DNA of 20,385 bases, from the NCBI GenBank assembly GCA_902795095.1, contig CADBKB010000022.1, forward strand, positions 1 to 20,385. The letters are read 5' to 3'. Under the pieces are notes generated by a model. The model was not told the DNA's origin and did no database searches. It worked only from the letters and a program-made list of their open reading frames with translations. A program made the translations under genes and the position numbers. Below, one piece after another: positions 7,575 to 14,615 of this stretch. Position 1 is the first letter of the stretch; the number at the start of each line of letters is the position of its first letter. The DNA is from Oscillospiraceae bacterium. GTDB taxonomy: Bacteria > Bacillota_A > Clostridia > Oscillospirales > Oscillospiraceae.

Positions 7575-8174
7575 ATGAAAAAGAAAACCGTCAACACCAG
7601 ATTCCTTGTGGAACTGGCAGTTCTCATCGCAATCGAGATCCTGCTGGAAGTGACAGGTCTCGGCTACATCAAGACCCCGTTCCTGGAAATGACCATCATG
7701 CAGGTGCCTGTCATCGTCGGCGCCATCGTTCTCGGGCCCCTGGCCGGCACCATCCTCGGCGCTGTCTTCGGCCTGACCAGCTTCTTCGAGTGCTTCGGCA
7801 AGAGCCAGTTCGGCGCCACCCTGCTGGGCATCAGCCCGTTCTCCACCTTCGTCGTGTGCGTCATCCCCCGGCTTCTGATGGGCCTGCTCTGCGCGCTGGT
7901 ATTCAAGTGCCTCAAGGGCATGAAGCGGACCTCGCTGCGCTGCGGCGCCGCCGGCCTGTGCGGCGCACTGTTCAACACGATCCTGTTTATGGGCTTCCTG
8001 GTAACGCTGTTCGGCAAGAGCGATTTTATCGGCGGCTTCATTGAGCAATTCGGCAACGGGAACATCCTCAAATTCGTCGTTGCCTTTGTCGGCCTGCAGG
8101 GACTGATCGAAGCGATCATCTGCTGCATCGTCGGCGCCAGCGTATCCTATGCGCTGCTGAAAGTGAAAAAATAA
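7575..8174 (+). CDS. ECF transporter S component (substrate-binding membrane subunit)
   Basis: The 199-residue protein is almost entirely hydrophobic, with about six membrane helices. It fits the small S components of energy-coupling-factor vitamin importers (ECF_trnsprt family): an 'MKKK' N terminus, then 'LVELAVLIAIEILLEV', 'GPLAGTILGAVFGLTS' and 'CGALFNTILFMGF'. S components capture a vitamin or precursor and work with shared EcfA, EcfA' and EcfT subunits encoded elsewhere. The substrate cannot be read from the sequence; pantothenate, flavin, folate and others use the same fold. The frame extends back to an ATG at 7530, but the ATG at 7575 follows AAAGGA by nine bases and gives a normal lysine-rich cytoplasmic start. 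The gene has its own promoter. secD begins 34 bases after the stop, so read-through into secDF is likely. Confidence 0.8.
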   Translation: MKKKTVNTRFLVELAVLIAIEILLEVTGLGYIKTPFLEMTIMQVPVIVGAIVLGPLAGTILGAVFGLTSFFECFGKSQFGATLLGISPFSTFVVCVIPRLLMGLLCALVFKCLKGMKRTSLRCGAAGLCGALFNTILFMGFLVTLFGKSDFIGGFIEQFGNGNILKFVVAFVGLQGLIEAIICCIVGASVSYALLKVKK

Positions 8175-8175
8175 A

Positions 8176-8189
8176 CCTGCGTACGCAGG
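8176..8189. repeat. 14-bp perfect palindrome between the ECF gene and secD
   Basis: CCTGC-GTAC-GCAGG is a perfect palindrome two bases after the stop of the ECF gene. It lacks a T-tract, so it is not a typical terminator. As RNA it can form a five-base-pair hairpin just upstream of the secD ribosome-binding site, which could affect mRNA stability or translation. As DNA it could be an operator. Confidence 0.5.
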
Positions 8190-8208
8190 GAATGGAGGCA
8201 TAAGAGAA

Positions 8209-9477
8209 ATGAAAAAAAGCGTGATCACACTGGTGATCATCCTTGCCCTGACGGCGGCGCTGCTGTTCGCTGCGCTCAACGGCATCGGATCGATCATCCC
8301 CCGTACCCAGGACGGCATTGTGCTCGGCCTGGACCTGGTGGGCGGCTCGGAAATCACCTATGAGGCCCAGGTTACCGATAACTCCGGAGATCTGACCGAG
8401 GGCATGAAGAGCGCCATCGCCATGCTGCGTCAGCGCCTGGATGCGCTGGGCTATACGGAAGCCAACGCCTATCAGGCCGGCGACCGCCAGATCGTCGTGG
8501 AGATCCCCTCCATCAGCGATCCCGAGGACGCTGTCCAGAAGCTCGGCTCCACCGCCGTCGTCACCTTTGAGGACGCCGACGGCAAGCAGTGGATCACCGG
8601 TTCCGACCTTGACAAGGCTTATTACGAATATTCCGCCACCGACGAATCCGGCGTGCCCCATCACCACGTCGTGCTGACCTTCAACCCCGAGGGCCAGAAG
8701 AAGTTCGTTGAAGCCACCAAGACCGTGGCCAGCCGCACCGACGGGAAGAACTACCTGGCGATCTGCCTCGATGGCGACGTGATCTCCAGCCCCACCGTCG
8801 AGAGCAAGTATGCCTCCACCGGCATCAATTCCGATTCCGCCATCATCACCATGGGCAACGCCACCGCGGAGGACGCCACCTACCTGGCCAACATCATCTC
8901 CGCCGGCCAGATGCCATTCGATCTGGAGTGCGTCAAGCTCCAGGGCGTGGGCGCCTCCCTCGGCGAGCGCAGCCTGCAGACCAGCCTGCTGGCCGGTCTG
9001 ATCGGTCTGCTGATCGTCATGGTGTTCATGATCGTCGTCTATCGTGTGATGGGCGTGATCTCCTGTATCGCCCTGACCCTGTACGGCGCGCTGATGGCCG
9101 TTCTGCTGAGCGTGTTCCATATCAACCTCAGCCTGCCCGGCATCGCCGGCATCATCCTGACCGTCGGCATGGCGGTGGACGCCAACGTGGTCATCTATGA
9201 GCGCATCAAGGAAGAACTGCGCACCGGCAAGACCCTGCTGTACGCCATCGATACCGGCTACAAGGGCGCCCTGCGGGCCATCGTCGACTCCAACATCACC
9301 ACCATCATCGCAGGCGTGGTGCTGTGGATCTTCGGCACCGGCACCATCATCGGCTTCGCCCAGACGCTGCTGATCGGCGTTATCCTGTCCATGATCGTCA
9401 TGCTGATCGTGACGAGACTGCTGCTGCATGCCGCCGTCGGGCTCAAGATCCGCAGCCCGAAGGCCTACTGTGTCTGA
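8209..9477 (+). CDS. secD: Protein translocase subunit SecD
   Basis: The 422-residue membrane protein works with SecF and SecYEG and uses the proton-motive force to pull secreted proteins across the membrane. An N-terminal helix (about 4-24) is followed by the first periplasmic-type domain with 'LGLDLVGGSEITYEA'. The P1 head ('AIAMLRQRLDALGYTEANAY') follows. The C-terminal half contains five membrane helices with the diagnostic 'GMAVDANVVIYERIKEE'. Length is normal for Gram-positive SecD proteins that are separate from SecF. The start is set by GGAGG ten bases upstream. secF begins 16 bases after the stop. yajC, often upstream of secD, is not here; the ECF gene takes that place. Confidence 0.95.
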   Translation: MKKSVITLVIILALTAALLFAALNGIGSIIPRTQDGIVLGLDLVGGSEITYEAQVTDNSGDLTEGMKSAIAMLRQRLDALGYTEANAYQAGDRQIVVEIPSISDPEDAVQKLGSTAVVTFEDADGKQWITGSDLDKAYYEYSATDESGVPHHHVVLTFNPEGQKKFVEATKTVASRTDGKNYLAICLDGDVISSPTVESKYASTGINSDSAIITMGNATAEDATYLANIISAGQMPFDLECVKLQGVGASLGERSLQTSLLAGLIGLLIVMVFMIVVYRVMGVISCIALTLYGALMAVLLSVFHINLSLPGIAGIILTVGMAVDANVVIYERIKEELRTGKTLLYAIDTGYKGALRAIVDSNITTIIAGVVLWIFGTGTIIGFAQTLLIGVILSMIVMLIVTRLLLHAAVGLKIRSPKAYCV

Positions 9478-9493
9478 GAAGGAGGTGCTGACA

Positions 9494-10417
9494 ATGCGTT
9501 CCAAGATTCGTTCCTTCAGCTTTACGAAGAACTTCAAGTTTCTCTCCATCATTGCGGCCCTCTTTGTGATCGTCGGCCTTCTGGGCCTGATCCTGCTGCC
9601 CTTCGGCGTCCAGCTGTTCAACTTCGACATCGACTTTGTCGGCGGCACCACCATGCAGTTTGACCTGCATACGCCCGTGACCGCAGAGATCACCGCCGAT
9701 GTGGCGAGCGTCGTGCAGGAGGTCAGCGGCAAGCCCGCCTCCTCCGTCACCAAGGCCGGCGACTCCGGCACCCAAGTGGTCATCAAGAGCCTGGAGCTCG
9801 ACTCCGAGACCCGCGACGCCATCTTCGACGCTCTGGCTGAAAAGTACGGCATGCAGGATACCGACAACCTCAAGAGCGACTATGTGTCCGCTTCCGTCGG
9901 CTCCGACCTGCGCAACAAGGCCATCAAGGCGTCCCTGATCGCCGTGGCTCTGATCCTGGTGTATATCACCATCCGCTTTGAGTTCCGCTCCGGCGTCGCC
10001 GCCATCATCGCCCTGGTGCACGACCTGCTGGTCATGCTGTCGATGTATATCATCTTCCGCATCCCCTTCAACATGAACTTCATCGCCGCGGCGCTGACGA
10101 TCTTCGGTTATTCCATCAACGCCACCATCGTCGTGTTCGACCGCATCCGCGAGAACCGCAAGAAGGAGATGGGCAAGAAGACCACCTTCGCCGAGATCGT
10201 GGACAAGTCCATCCATCAGACCATGACCCGCAGCTTGAATACCACCATCACCACCCTGGTCGTGATGGTATGCCTGCTGATCCTCGGCGTGTCCTCCATC
10301 CGCAACTTCGCCGCCCCCATCTGCGTGGGCGTCATCGCGGGCTGCTTCTCCTCGGTGTGCCTGTCCGGCCCCCTGTGGAATCTGTTCACCCCGAAGAACG
10401 ATGTGAAGACCAGATAA
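9494..10417 (+). CDS. secF: Protein translocase subunit SecF
   Basis: The 307-residue partner of SecD completes the SecDF motor. It has the expected N-terminal helix, the 'FDIDFVGGTTMQF' segment, a small external domain, and five C-terminal helices including 'YSINATIVVFDRIRENRK', the SecF counterpart of the SecD proton-relay helix. The open frame reaches back to 9428, overlapping secD, but the ATG at 9494 has a strong AAGGAGG six to eight bases upstream and gives the normal family length, so it was chosen. A strong terminator follows within 15-45 bases of the stop and closes the ECF-secD-secF unit. Confidence 0.95.
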   Translation: MRSKIRSFSFTKNFKFLSIIAALFVIVGLLGLILLPFGVQLFNFDIDFVGGTTMQFDLHTPVTAEITADVASVVQEVSGKPASSVTKAGDSGTQVVIKSLELDSETRDAIFDALAEKYGMQDTDNLKSDYVSASVGSDLRNKAIKASLIAVALILVYITIRFEFRSGVAAIIALVHDLLVMLSMYIIFRIPFNMNFIAAALTIFGYSINATIVVFDRIRENRKKEMGKKTTFAEIVDKSIHQTMTRSLNTTITTLVVMVCLLILGVSSIRNFAAPICVGVIAGCFSSVCLSGPLWNLFTPKNDVKTR

Positions 10418-10430
10418 TTTCCCAAAATCG

Positions 10431-10462
10431 AAAGGTGCAGCCCGTCCGCGGCTGCACCTTTT
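10431..10462 (+). terminator. Intrinsic terminator after secF
   Basis: A perfect 12-bp stem (10431-10442 against 10450-10461), with a 7-base loop, starts with AAA and ends with a run of four T. It precedes the ktrB promoter by only five bases. Confidence 0.88.
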
Positions 10463-10466
10463 CCTA

Positions 10467-10496
10467 TTGACATATGGCGGGAGATAATGGTATATA
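10467..10496 (+). promoter_or_regulatory. Sigma-A promoter of the ktrB-rnc gene run
   Basis: TTGACA (10467-10472, perfect) is followed after 18 bases by TATATA (10491-10496). TGG precedes the -10, giving an extended -10. It is the only clear promoter found between secF and fhs. Confidence 0.8.
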
Positions 10497-10514
10497 TAGT
10501 GGCGTAAGCATGTA

Positions 10515-10538
10515 GGAAGGAGGCTGATGGTGCCTTGA
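10515..10538 (+). promoter_or_regulatory. Ribosome-binding site, three-codon ORF and TTG start of ktrB
   Basis: GGAAGGAGG (10515-10523) is followed by ATG-GTG-CCT-TGA (10527-10538). The ktrB start codon TTG (10535-10537) shares bases with that TGA. The ATG lies only three bases after the Shine-Dalgarno, while the TTG is eleven bases away, which suits initiation better. The mini-ORF may be chance or may couple termination to ktrB initiation. Confidence 0.45.
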
Positions 10539-11917
10539 ATCGAATCCTCCGCGGTCTGCCGCGGCATATGCGGCGCATCAGCCGTGCCTTTTCTCCCGCC
10601 CAGGTCATCACTCTGGTGTTCGCCCTCATCGTGCTGCTTGGCGCGGTCTTGCTGTCTCTGCCCTGTGCCTCGCGGACGGGGGAGAGCTGCGGTTTTCTTA
10701 CCGCTCTGTTTACCAGCTGCTCGGCCACCTGCGTGACGGGCCTGTCCCTGGTGGATACCTATACCCAGTGGTCCGGCTTCGGCCAGGTCGTGCTGCTCCT
10801 GCTGATCCAGGTGGGCGGCCTCGGCTTTATGACGATCTTCTCCCTGTTCCTGCTCATGCTCAATGCCAAGCTGGGGCTGAAAAAACGCATGATCCTGCAG
10901 CAGACCTTCGGCCTGGCGGATATCCAGGGCGTGGTGCAGCTGCTGCGCCGGGTGGTGCTCGTCACCGCGGTGACGGAGCTCGGATGCGCCATCATCCTGT
11001 GCATCCGCTTTGCTTTTGAGTTTCCCTTCAAAAACGCCCTGTGGATGGGCGTGTTCCATTCCGTTTCCGCCTTCTGCAACGCGGGCTTCGATATCCTCGG
11101 CCGCATCAGCCCCGGCTGCAGCCTCACGCCCTATGCCCGCGATCCGCTGGTGCTGGGCGTGGTGATGTTCGAGATCGTCCTGGGCGGCCTGGGCTTCTTT
11201 GTCTGGCAGGATCTGTGGATCAATCGCAAAGCCCCCAGGGGCCTGAGCGTCTATACCAGGCTGGTGCTCTGCGCCACACTGCTCCTGCTGGTGGGCGGCA
11301 CCGTGGTGTTTGGCGTCTGCGAGTGGAATAACCCCGGCACCCTCGGCTCCATGGGACCCGGCGGCAAGCTGCTGGGGGCGGCGTTCCAGTCCGTGACCAC
11401 CCGTACCGCAGGGTTTGCGGCCTTCTCCCAGGGGAATATGACCGAGGCCGGCAAGGCCGCCTCCTGCATCTGGATGCTGATCGGCGGCAGCTCCGGCTCC
11501 ACCGCCGGCGGCATGAAGACCGTCACTGTGGCCGTCGCGCTGCTGTCCACGCTGAATGTGGCCCGGGGCAAGAGCAGTCTGACGGTATTCCACCGCAGGA
11601 TCAGCCCGGCGCAGATCGCCATGGCCCAGGCGATCGTGACCCTCATGGTCTGCCTGTCTCTGGCGGGCGCCGTCGTGCTGGCGGCTGGAAACGGCTTTTC
11701 CTTCCTGGACGCTTTGTTTGAGACGACCTCCGCCCTGGGCACCGTCGGCCTGACCGCCGGCGTGACCCCCGATCTGACGGCGGCGTCTCAGCTCATGATC
11801 ATTGTCTTTATGTTCTTCGGCCGCGTCGGCATCATGACCATTTCCCTGGGCTTTATGATGGGCGACCGCGCGGAGGAACGCATTCGATATGCAGAAACGA
11901 AACTGATGATAGGATAG
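10535..11917 (+). CDS. ktrB: Potassium transporter membrane subunit KtrB/TrkH
   Basis: The 460-residue ion-conducting subunit of a Ktr/Trk potassium uptake system has four M1-P-M2 repeats. Each supplies a filter segment: 'SCSATCVTGLS', 'HSVSAFCNAGFD', 'QSVTTRTAGFAAF' and 'TTSALGTVGLTAG'. The glycines line the pore, and the membrane loop of the third repeat, 'GGSSGSTAGGMKT', matches the gating loop of KtrB. The start is a TTG at 10535 eleven bases after GGAAGGAGG; the next in-frame ATG (10568) would remove eleven residues that are basic and plausible as a cytoplasmic N terminus. The regulatory partner ktrA starts 10 bases after the stop, the usual arrangement. The gene opens the long gene run that ends with rnc. 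Confidence 0.93.
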   Translation: MNRILRGLPRHMRRISRAFSPAQVITLVFALIVLLGAVLLSLPCASRTGESCGFLTALFTSCSATCVTGLSLVDTYTQWSGFGQVVLLLLIQVGGLGFMTIFSLFLLMLNAKLGLKKRMILQQTFGLADIQGVVQLLRRVVLVTAVTELGCAIILCIRFAFEFPFKNALWMGVFHSVSAFCNAGFDILGRISPGCSLTPYARDPLVLGVVMFEIVLGGLGFFVWQDLWINRKAPRGLSVYTRLVLCATLLLLVGGTVVFGVCEWNNPGTLGSMGPGGKLLGAAFQSVTTRTAGFAAFSQGNMTEAGKAASCIWMLIGGSSGSTAGGMKTVTVAVALLSTLNVARGKSSLTVFHRRISPAQIAMAQAIVTLMVCLSLAGAVVLAAGNGFSFLDALFETTSALGTVGLTAGVTPDLTAASQLMIIVFMFFGRVGIMTISLGFMMGDRAEERIRYAETKLMIG

Positions 11918-11926
11918 GTGAACGCG

Positions 11927-12574
11927 ATGGATTCTTATGCAGTGATCGGACTGGGTACCTTCGGCAGCGCCGTCGCGCTGGAATTGATGAATTCCGGCTG
12001 CGAGGTTCTGGCCATTGACCACAATGAGGAAAAGGTGCAGCGCATTGCCGACTCGGTGACGGACGCCGTGGTGGCGGACGCCCGGGATGAGGCGGTGCTG
12101 CGCAGCCTGGAGATCGTGCGCTATGACTGCTGCGTCGTGTGCATCGGCGAAGAGGTGGCGGGCAGCATCCTGACCACGGTTACCCTCAAGGAAATGGGCG
12201 TGCGGCGGGTGGTCTGCAAGGCTGCCGACGAGATCCACAAGAAGGCGCTGCTGAAGGTCGGCGCGGACCGCGCCGTCATCCCTGAGAAGGAGATGGCGGG
12301 CCGGTTTGCCCAGAGCCTGGTCAGCCCCAATGTGATGGATTATTTCGAGCTGTCCGACGAGTACGCCATCGTTGAGCGCAGCGTGCCCGGGGCATGGGTG
12401 GGCAAGAGCCTGCGCATGCTCAATATCCGGGCCAAGTACGGCGTATCCGTCATCGCTCTGCGCAGAGCCGAGCGGCTGGCGGTGGCGCCCCATCCCGACG
12501 ATCTGTTCCAGAAAGGCGACATGCTGGTGCTTCTGGGCCAGGCGGACGATCTGTCCCTGCTGGAGAAGCTATGA
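11927..12574 (+). CDS. ktrA: KtrA/TrkA regulatory subunit (RCK-domain protein)
   Basis: The 215-residue cytoplasmic protein forms a gating ring on KtrB that senses nucleotides. The N-terminal RCK-N Rossmann domain has 'GLGTFGS' (8-14) with Asp31 at the end of the second strand, where nucleotide ribose is bound. It is followed by 'ADARDEAVL', 'VCIGEEVAGS' and the RCK-C domain (about 135-213) with 'MLNIRAKYGVSVIAL'. One RCK-N/RCK-C pair (not two) is typical of KtrA. A GTG at 11918 is in frame, but AGGTG six bases before the ATG at 11927 and the conserved 'YAVIGLG' start favour 11927. The TGA stop shares ATGA with the next gene, so translation is probably coupled. Confidence 0.92.
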   Translation: MDSYAVIGLGTFGSAVALELMNSGCEVLAIDHNEEKVQRIADSVTDAVVADARDEAVLRSLEIVRYDCCVVCIGEEVAGSILTTVTLKEMGVRRVVCKAADEIHKKALLKVGADRAVIPEKEMAGRFAQSLVSPNVMDYFELSDEYAIVERSVPGAWVGKSLRMLNIRAKYGVSVIALRRAERLAVAPHPDDLFQKGDMLVLLGQADDLSLLEKL

Positions 12575-13320
12575 GCGAGCGACTGACAAGCCGCGCGAAT
12601 CCGCTGTTTGTCCATCTGCGCAAGCTTCAGAGCTCCCGCAGCTACCGCGCCGAGACCCGGCAGTTCTGCGCCGACGGCGTCAAGCTCCTGTCAGAGGCCC
12701 TTCGGTGGTATCCCGGCCTGCACACGGTCATCGCCTGCGATGGCCTGGAGCTGCCGGATCTGCCGTCCTCCATCCGCCTGGTGCGGGTGCCGGAGGGGCT
12801 GATGCAGTCTGTGTCCACCATGCGCGCGCCCCAGGGGGTCATCTTCCTGTGTCATATGCCGGAACCCTGCCCTCTGCGCATTGAGCCGGGCAGCATGATC
12901 CTCGACGGGATCCAGGACCCCGGCAATCTTGGCACGATCCTGCGCACGGCAGACGCCCTGGGCGTGCAGACGGTCCTGACCGACGGCTGCGCCGATCCCT
13001 ACGGGGAGAAAACGGTGCGCGCCTCCATGGGCGCCGTACTGCGGACCCAGCCCCAGAGCGCCGACACGCAGCGGATCCTGTCATACTGCGCTGAAAACGG
13101 CATCCCCCTGGCGGTCACGGCGCTGACTGACGACGCTATGGATCTGCGGGAAGCGGAGCCCGGTCGCTATGCCGTCGTCATCGGCAGCGAGGGCCAGGGC
13201 GTCCGGACGGCATTCATCCGGAACGCAGAAAGAAACATCATCATCCCCATGCTTCCGCGCTGTGAATCCCTCAACGCGGCGGTGGCTGCGGCCATTGTGA
13301 TGTGGGAGATGCGAAGATAA
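12571..13320 (+). CDS. SpoU/TrmH-family RNA 2'-O-methyltransferase
   Basis: The 249-residue SPOUT methyltransferase carries an N-terminal substrate-binding domain ('RQFCADGVKLLSEAL' near 29-43). It has the three SpoU motifs: 'DGIQDPGNLGTILRTADALG' (112-131), 'VVIGSEGQGV' (202-211) and 'LPRCESLNAAVAAAIVMWE' (about 228-246), which form the knotted AdoMet site. Substrates of the family are ribose 2'-OH groups in 23S rRNA or tRNA; the exact site cannot be read here, and RlmB- or TsnR-type activity are alternatives. The start is the ATG at 12571, overlapping the ktrA stop by four bases (ATGA). A frame extending to 12394 overlaps ktrA and was rejected. A 33-base gap follows before dprA. Confidence 0.9.
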   Translation: MSERLTSRANPLFVHLRKLQSSRSYRAETRQFCADGVKLLSEALRWYPGLHTVIACDGLELPDLPSSIRLVRVPEGLMQSVSTMRAPQGVIFLCHMPEPCPLRIEPGSMILDGIQDPGNLGTILRTADALGVQTVLTDGCADPYGEKTVRASMGAVLRTQPQSADTQRILSYCAENGIPLAVTALTDDAMDLREAEPGRYAVVIGSEGQGVRTAFIRNAERNIIIPMLPRCESLNAAVAAAIVMWEMRR

Positions 13321-13353
13321 TATCCCGAAAGAAATACAGAAACGGGTGAAACC

Positions 13354-14598
13354 ATGCTCCAATATTGGCTGTGGCTGAGCGAGAAGGCCTGCGTATCCAA
13401 GGTGCGCAGGCTTGCTTTGCTGCGCGCCCTGGGGTCGGTGGAGGCTGTTTATTTTGCGGGGGAGAGCGAGCTTGACCAGCTTGCGGACCTGACGGCCCAG
13501 GAGCGGGAGGCCCTGCTCGACAAGGATCTGACGGAGGCGGAGAAGATCCTCAGCCGCTGCTTCGAGCTGGATATCCGTATCCTCACCTGGCAGGACGCCC
13601 AGTATCCCGGCGCCCTGCGCAGCATTGACGATCCGCCGGTGGTGCTGTACTATAAGGGCCGCCTGCCGAGCTTCGGCGCGGTACCGACTCTGGCGCTCAT
13701 CGGCTCCCGGCGCGCCTCCGCCGGCGGCATGCTGACGGCCAAGCGTATGGGCTATCAGCTGGGCAAGGCGGGGGCGATCATCGTCTCCGGCCTGGCCGAC
13801 GGCATCGATTCGATGTGCATGCTCGGCGCGCTCACCGCCGGCGCTTCGGTGGTGGGTGTGCTGGGCTGCGGCGCGGATGTGGTTTATCCGGCGAAGAACC
13901 GCTCCCTGTACGAGGATACCATCGCCAGGGGCTGCGTGCTCACCGAGTATCCGCCGGGCACCCCTCCCATCGGCTTTCATTTTCCCGTGCGCAACCGGAT
14001 CATTTCCGGCATGAGCGACGGGGTCGTGGTGGTGGAGGCGGCCTCCAGGAGCGGCGCGCTGATCACCGCCCGGCTGGCCCTGGATCAGGGCAGGGACGTG
14101 TTTGCCGTGCCCGGCCCCGCCGGGAACGAGGCCTGCGCCGGCTCCAACCGGCTGTTGCGGGAGGGCGCCATCTTTGCCGAGACCGGCGCGGATGTGACGG
14201 AGGAATACCTGGCCCGCTATCCCGCCCTGGGCGAGAGCCGGGGGACGGGGACCGTCCTTGGACTTTCTCCCGACGATTTGCGGCAAAACGCGGCAAAATC
14301 CGGGGAAAAAGCTGAATTAAAGGTGGCGCAGGCCATCCAATCGCCGAAAAAAGCCGTTGACATTCCGGATGAATCTGATTATATTGAGCTAAAAGCGCTT
14401 ATGAGAACGCTGCCGCCTGCCCAATGCGCCATTCTCGAGGCCCTGTGCGACGGGCCCCTGACGGTGGACGACGTGATCGATCAGTCCCAGATCCCGGCGC
14501 CGCAGGCGATGTCCGCGCTCACCATGCTGGAGATCCGCCGCATGGTCCAAAGGGCGGGTGCCAACCGCTATGCCCTGGCGGACAACATCAAAACGTAA
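13354..14598 (+). CDS. dprA: DNA-processing protein DprA
   Basis: DprA binds incoming single-stranded DNA during natural transformation and loads RecA. The 414-residue protein has a family-typical N terminus of about 100 residues, a Rossmann core starting with 'LALIGSRRAS' (113-122), and 'VLGCGADVVYPAKN', 'FPVRNRIISGMSDGVVVVEA', 'SGALITARLALDQGRDVFAV' and 'PGPAG' motifs. It ends with a DprA winged helix (about 345-410). The usual 'SGxARGxD' motif reads 'SGLADGID', so Asp149 replaces the common arginine. A lysine-rich linker of about 40 residues precedes the winged helix and is locally AT-richer. The ribosome-binding site before 13354 is weak (GGGTG), and the start follows the family start. 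topA begins 17 bases after the stop, an arrangement common in Clostridia. Confidence 0.93.
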   Translation: MLQYWLWLSEKACVSKVRRLALLRALGSVEAVYFAGESELDQLADLTAQEREALLDKDLTEAEKILSRCFELDIRILTWQDAQYPGALRSIDDPPVVLYYKGRLPSFGAVPTLALIGSRRASAGGMLTAKRMGYQLGKAGAIIVSGLADGIDSMCMLGALTAGASVVGVLGCGADVVYPAKNRSLYEDTIARGCVLTEYPPGTPPIGFHFPVRNRIISGMSDGVVVVEAASRSGALITARLALDQGRDVFAVPGPAGNEACAGSNRLLREGAIFAETGADVTEEYLARYPALGESRGTGTVLGLSPDDLRQNAAKSGEKAELKVAQAIQSPKKAVDIPDESDYIELKALMRTLPPAQCAILEALCDGPLTVDDVIDQSQIPAPQAMSALTMLEIRRMVQRAGANRYALADNIKT

Positions 14599-14615
14599 AC
14601 TTCGGAGGTTTTTCC

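Noticed and set aside
8176..8189. The palindrome as a terminator of the ECF gene
   Set aside because: It has no T-run after the stem, which makes intrinsic termination unlikely.
8116..9873. A 585-codon minus-strand open frame
   Set aside because: It lies opposite secD and the start of secF, with a low-complexity shadow composition and no recognisable motif.
9443..12493. A 1016-codon open frame on the minus strand
   Set aside because: It lies opposite secF, ktrB and ktrA, which are recognisable proteins. Its translation is rich in His, Gln, Gly and Ala with no known motif. It is a consequence of the GC-rich third codon positions of the real genes.
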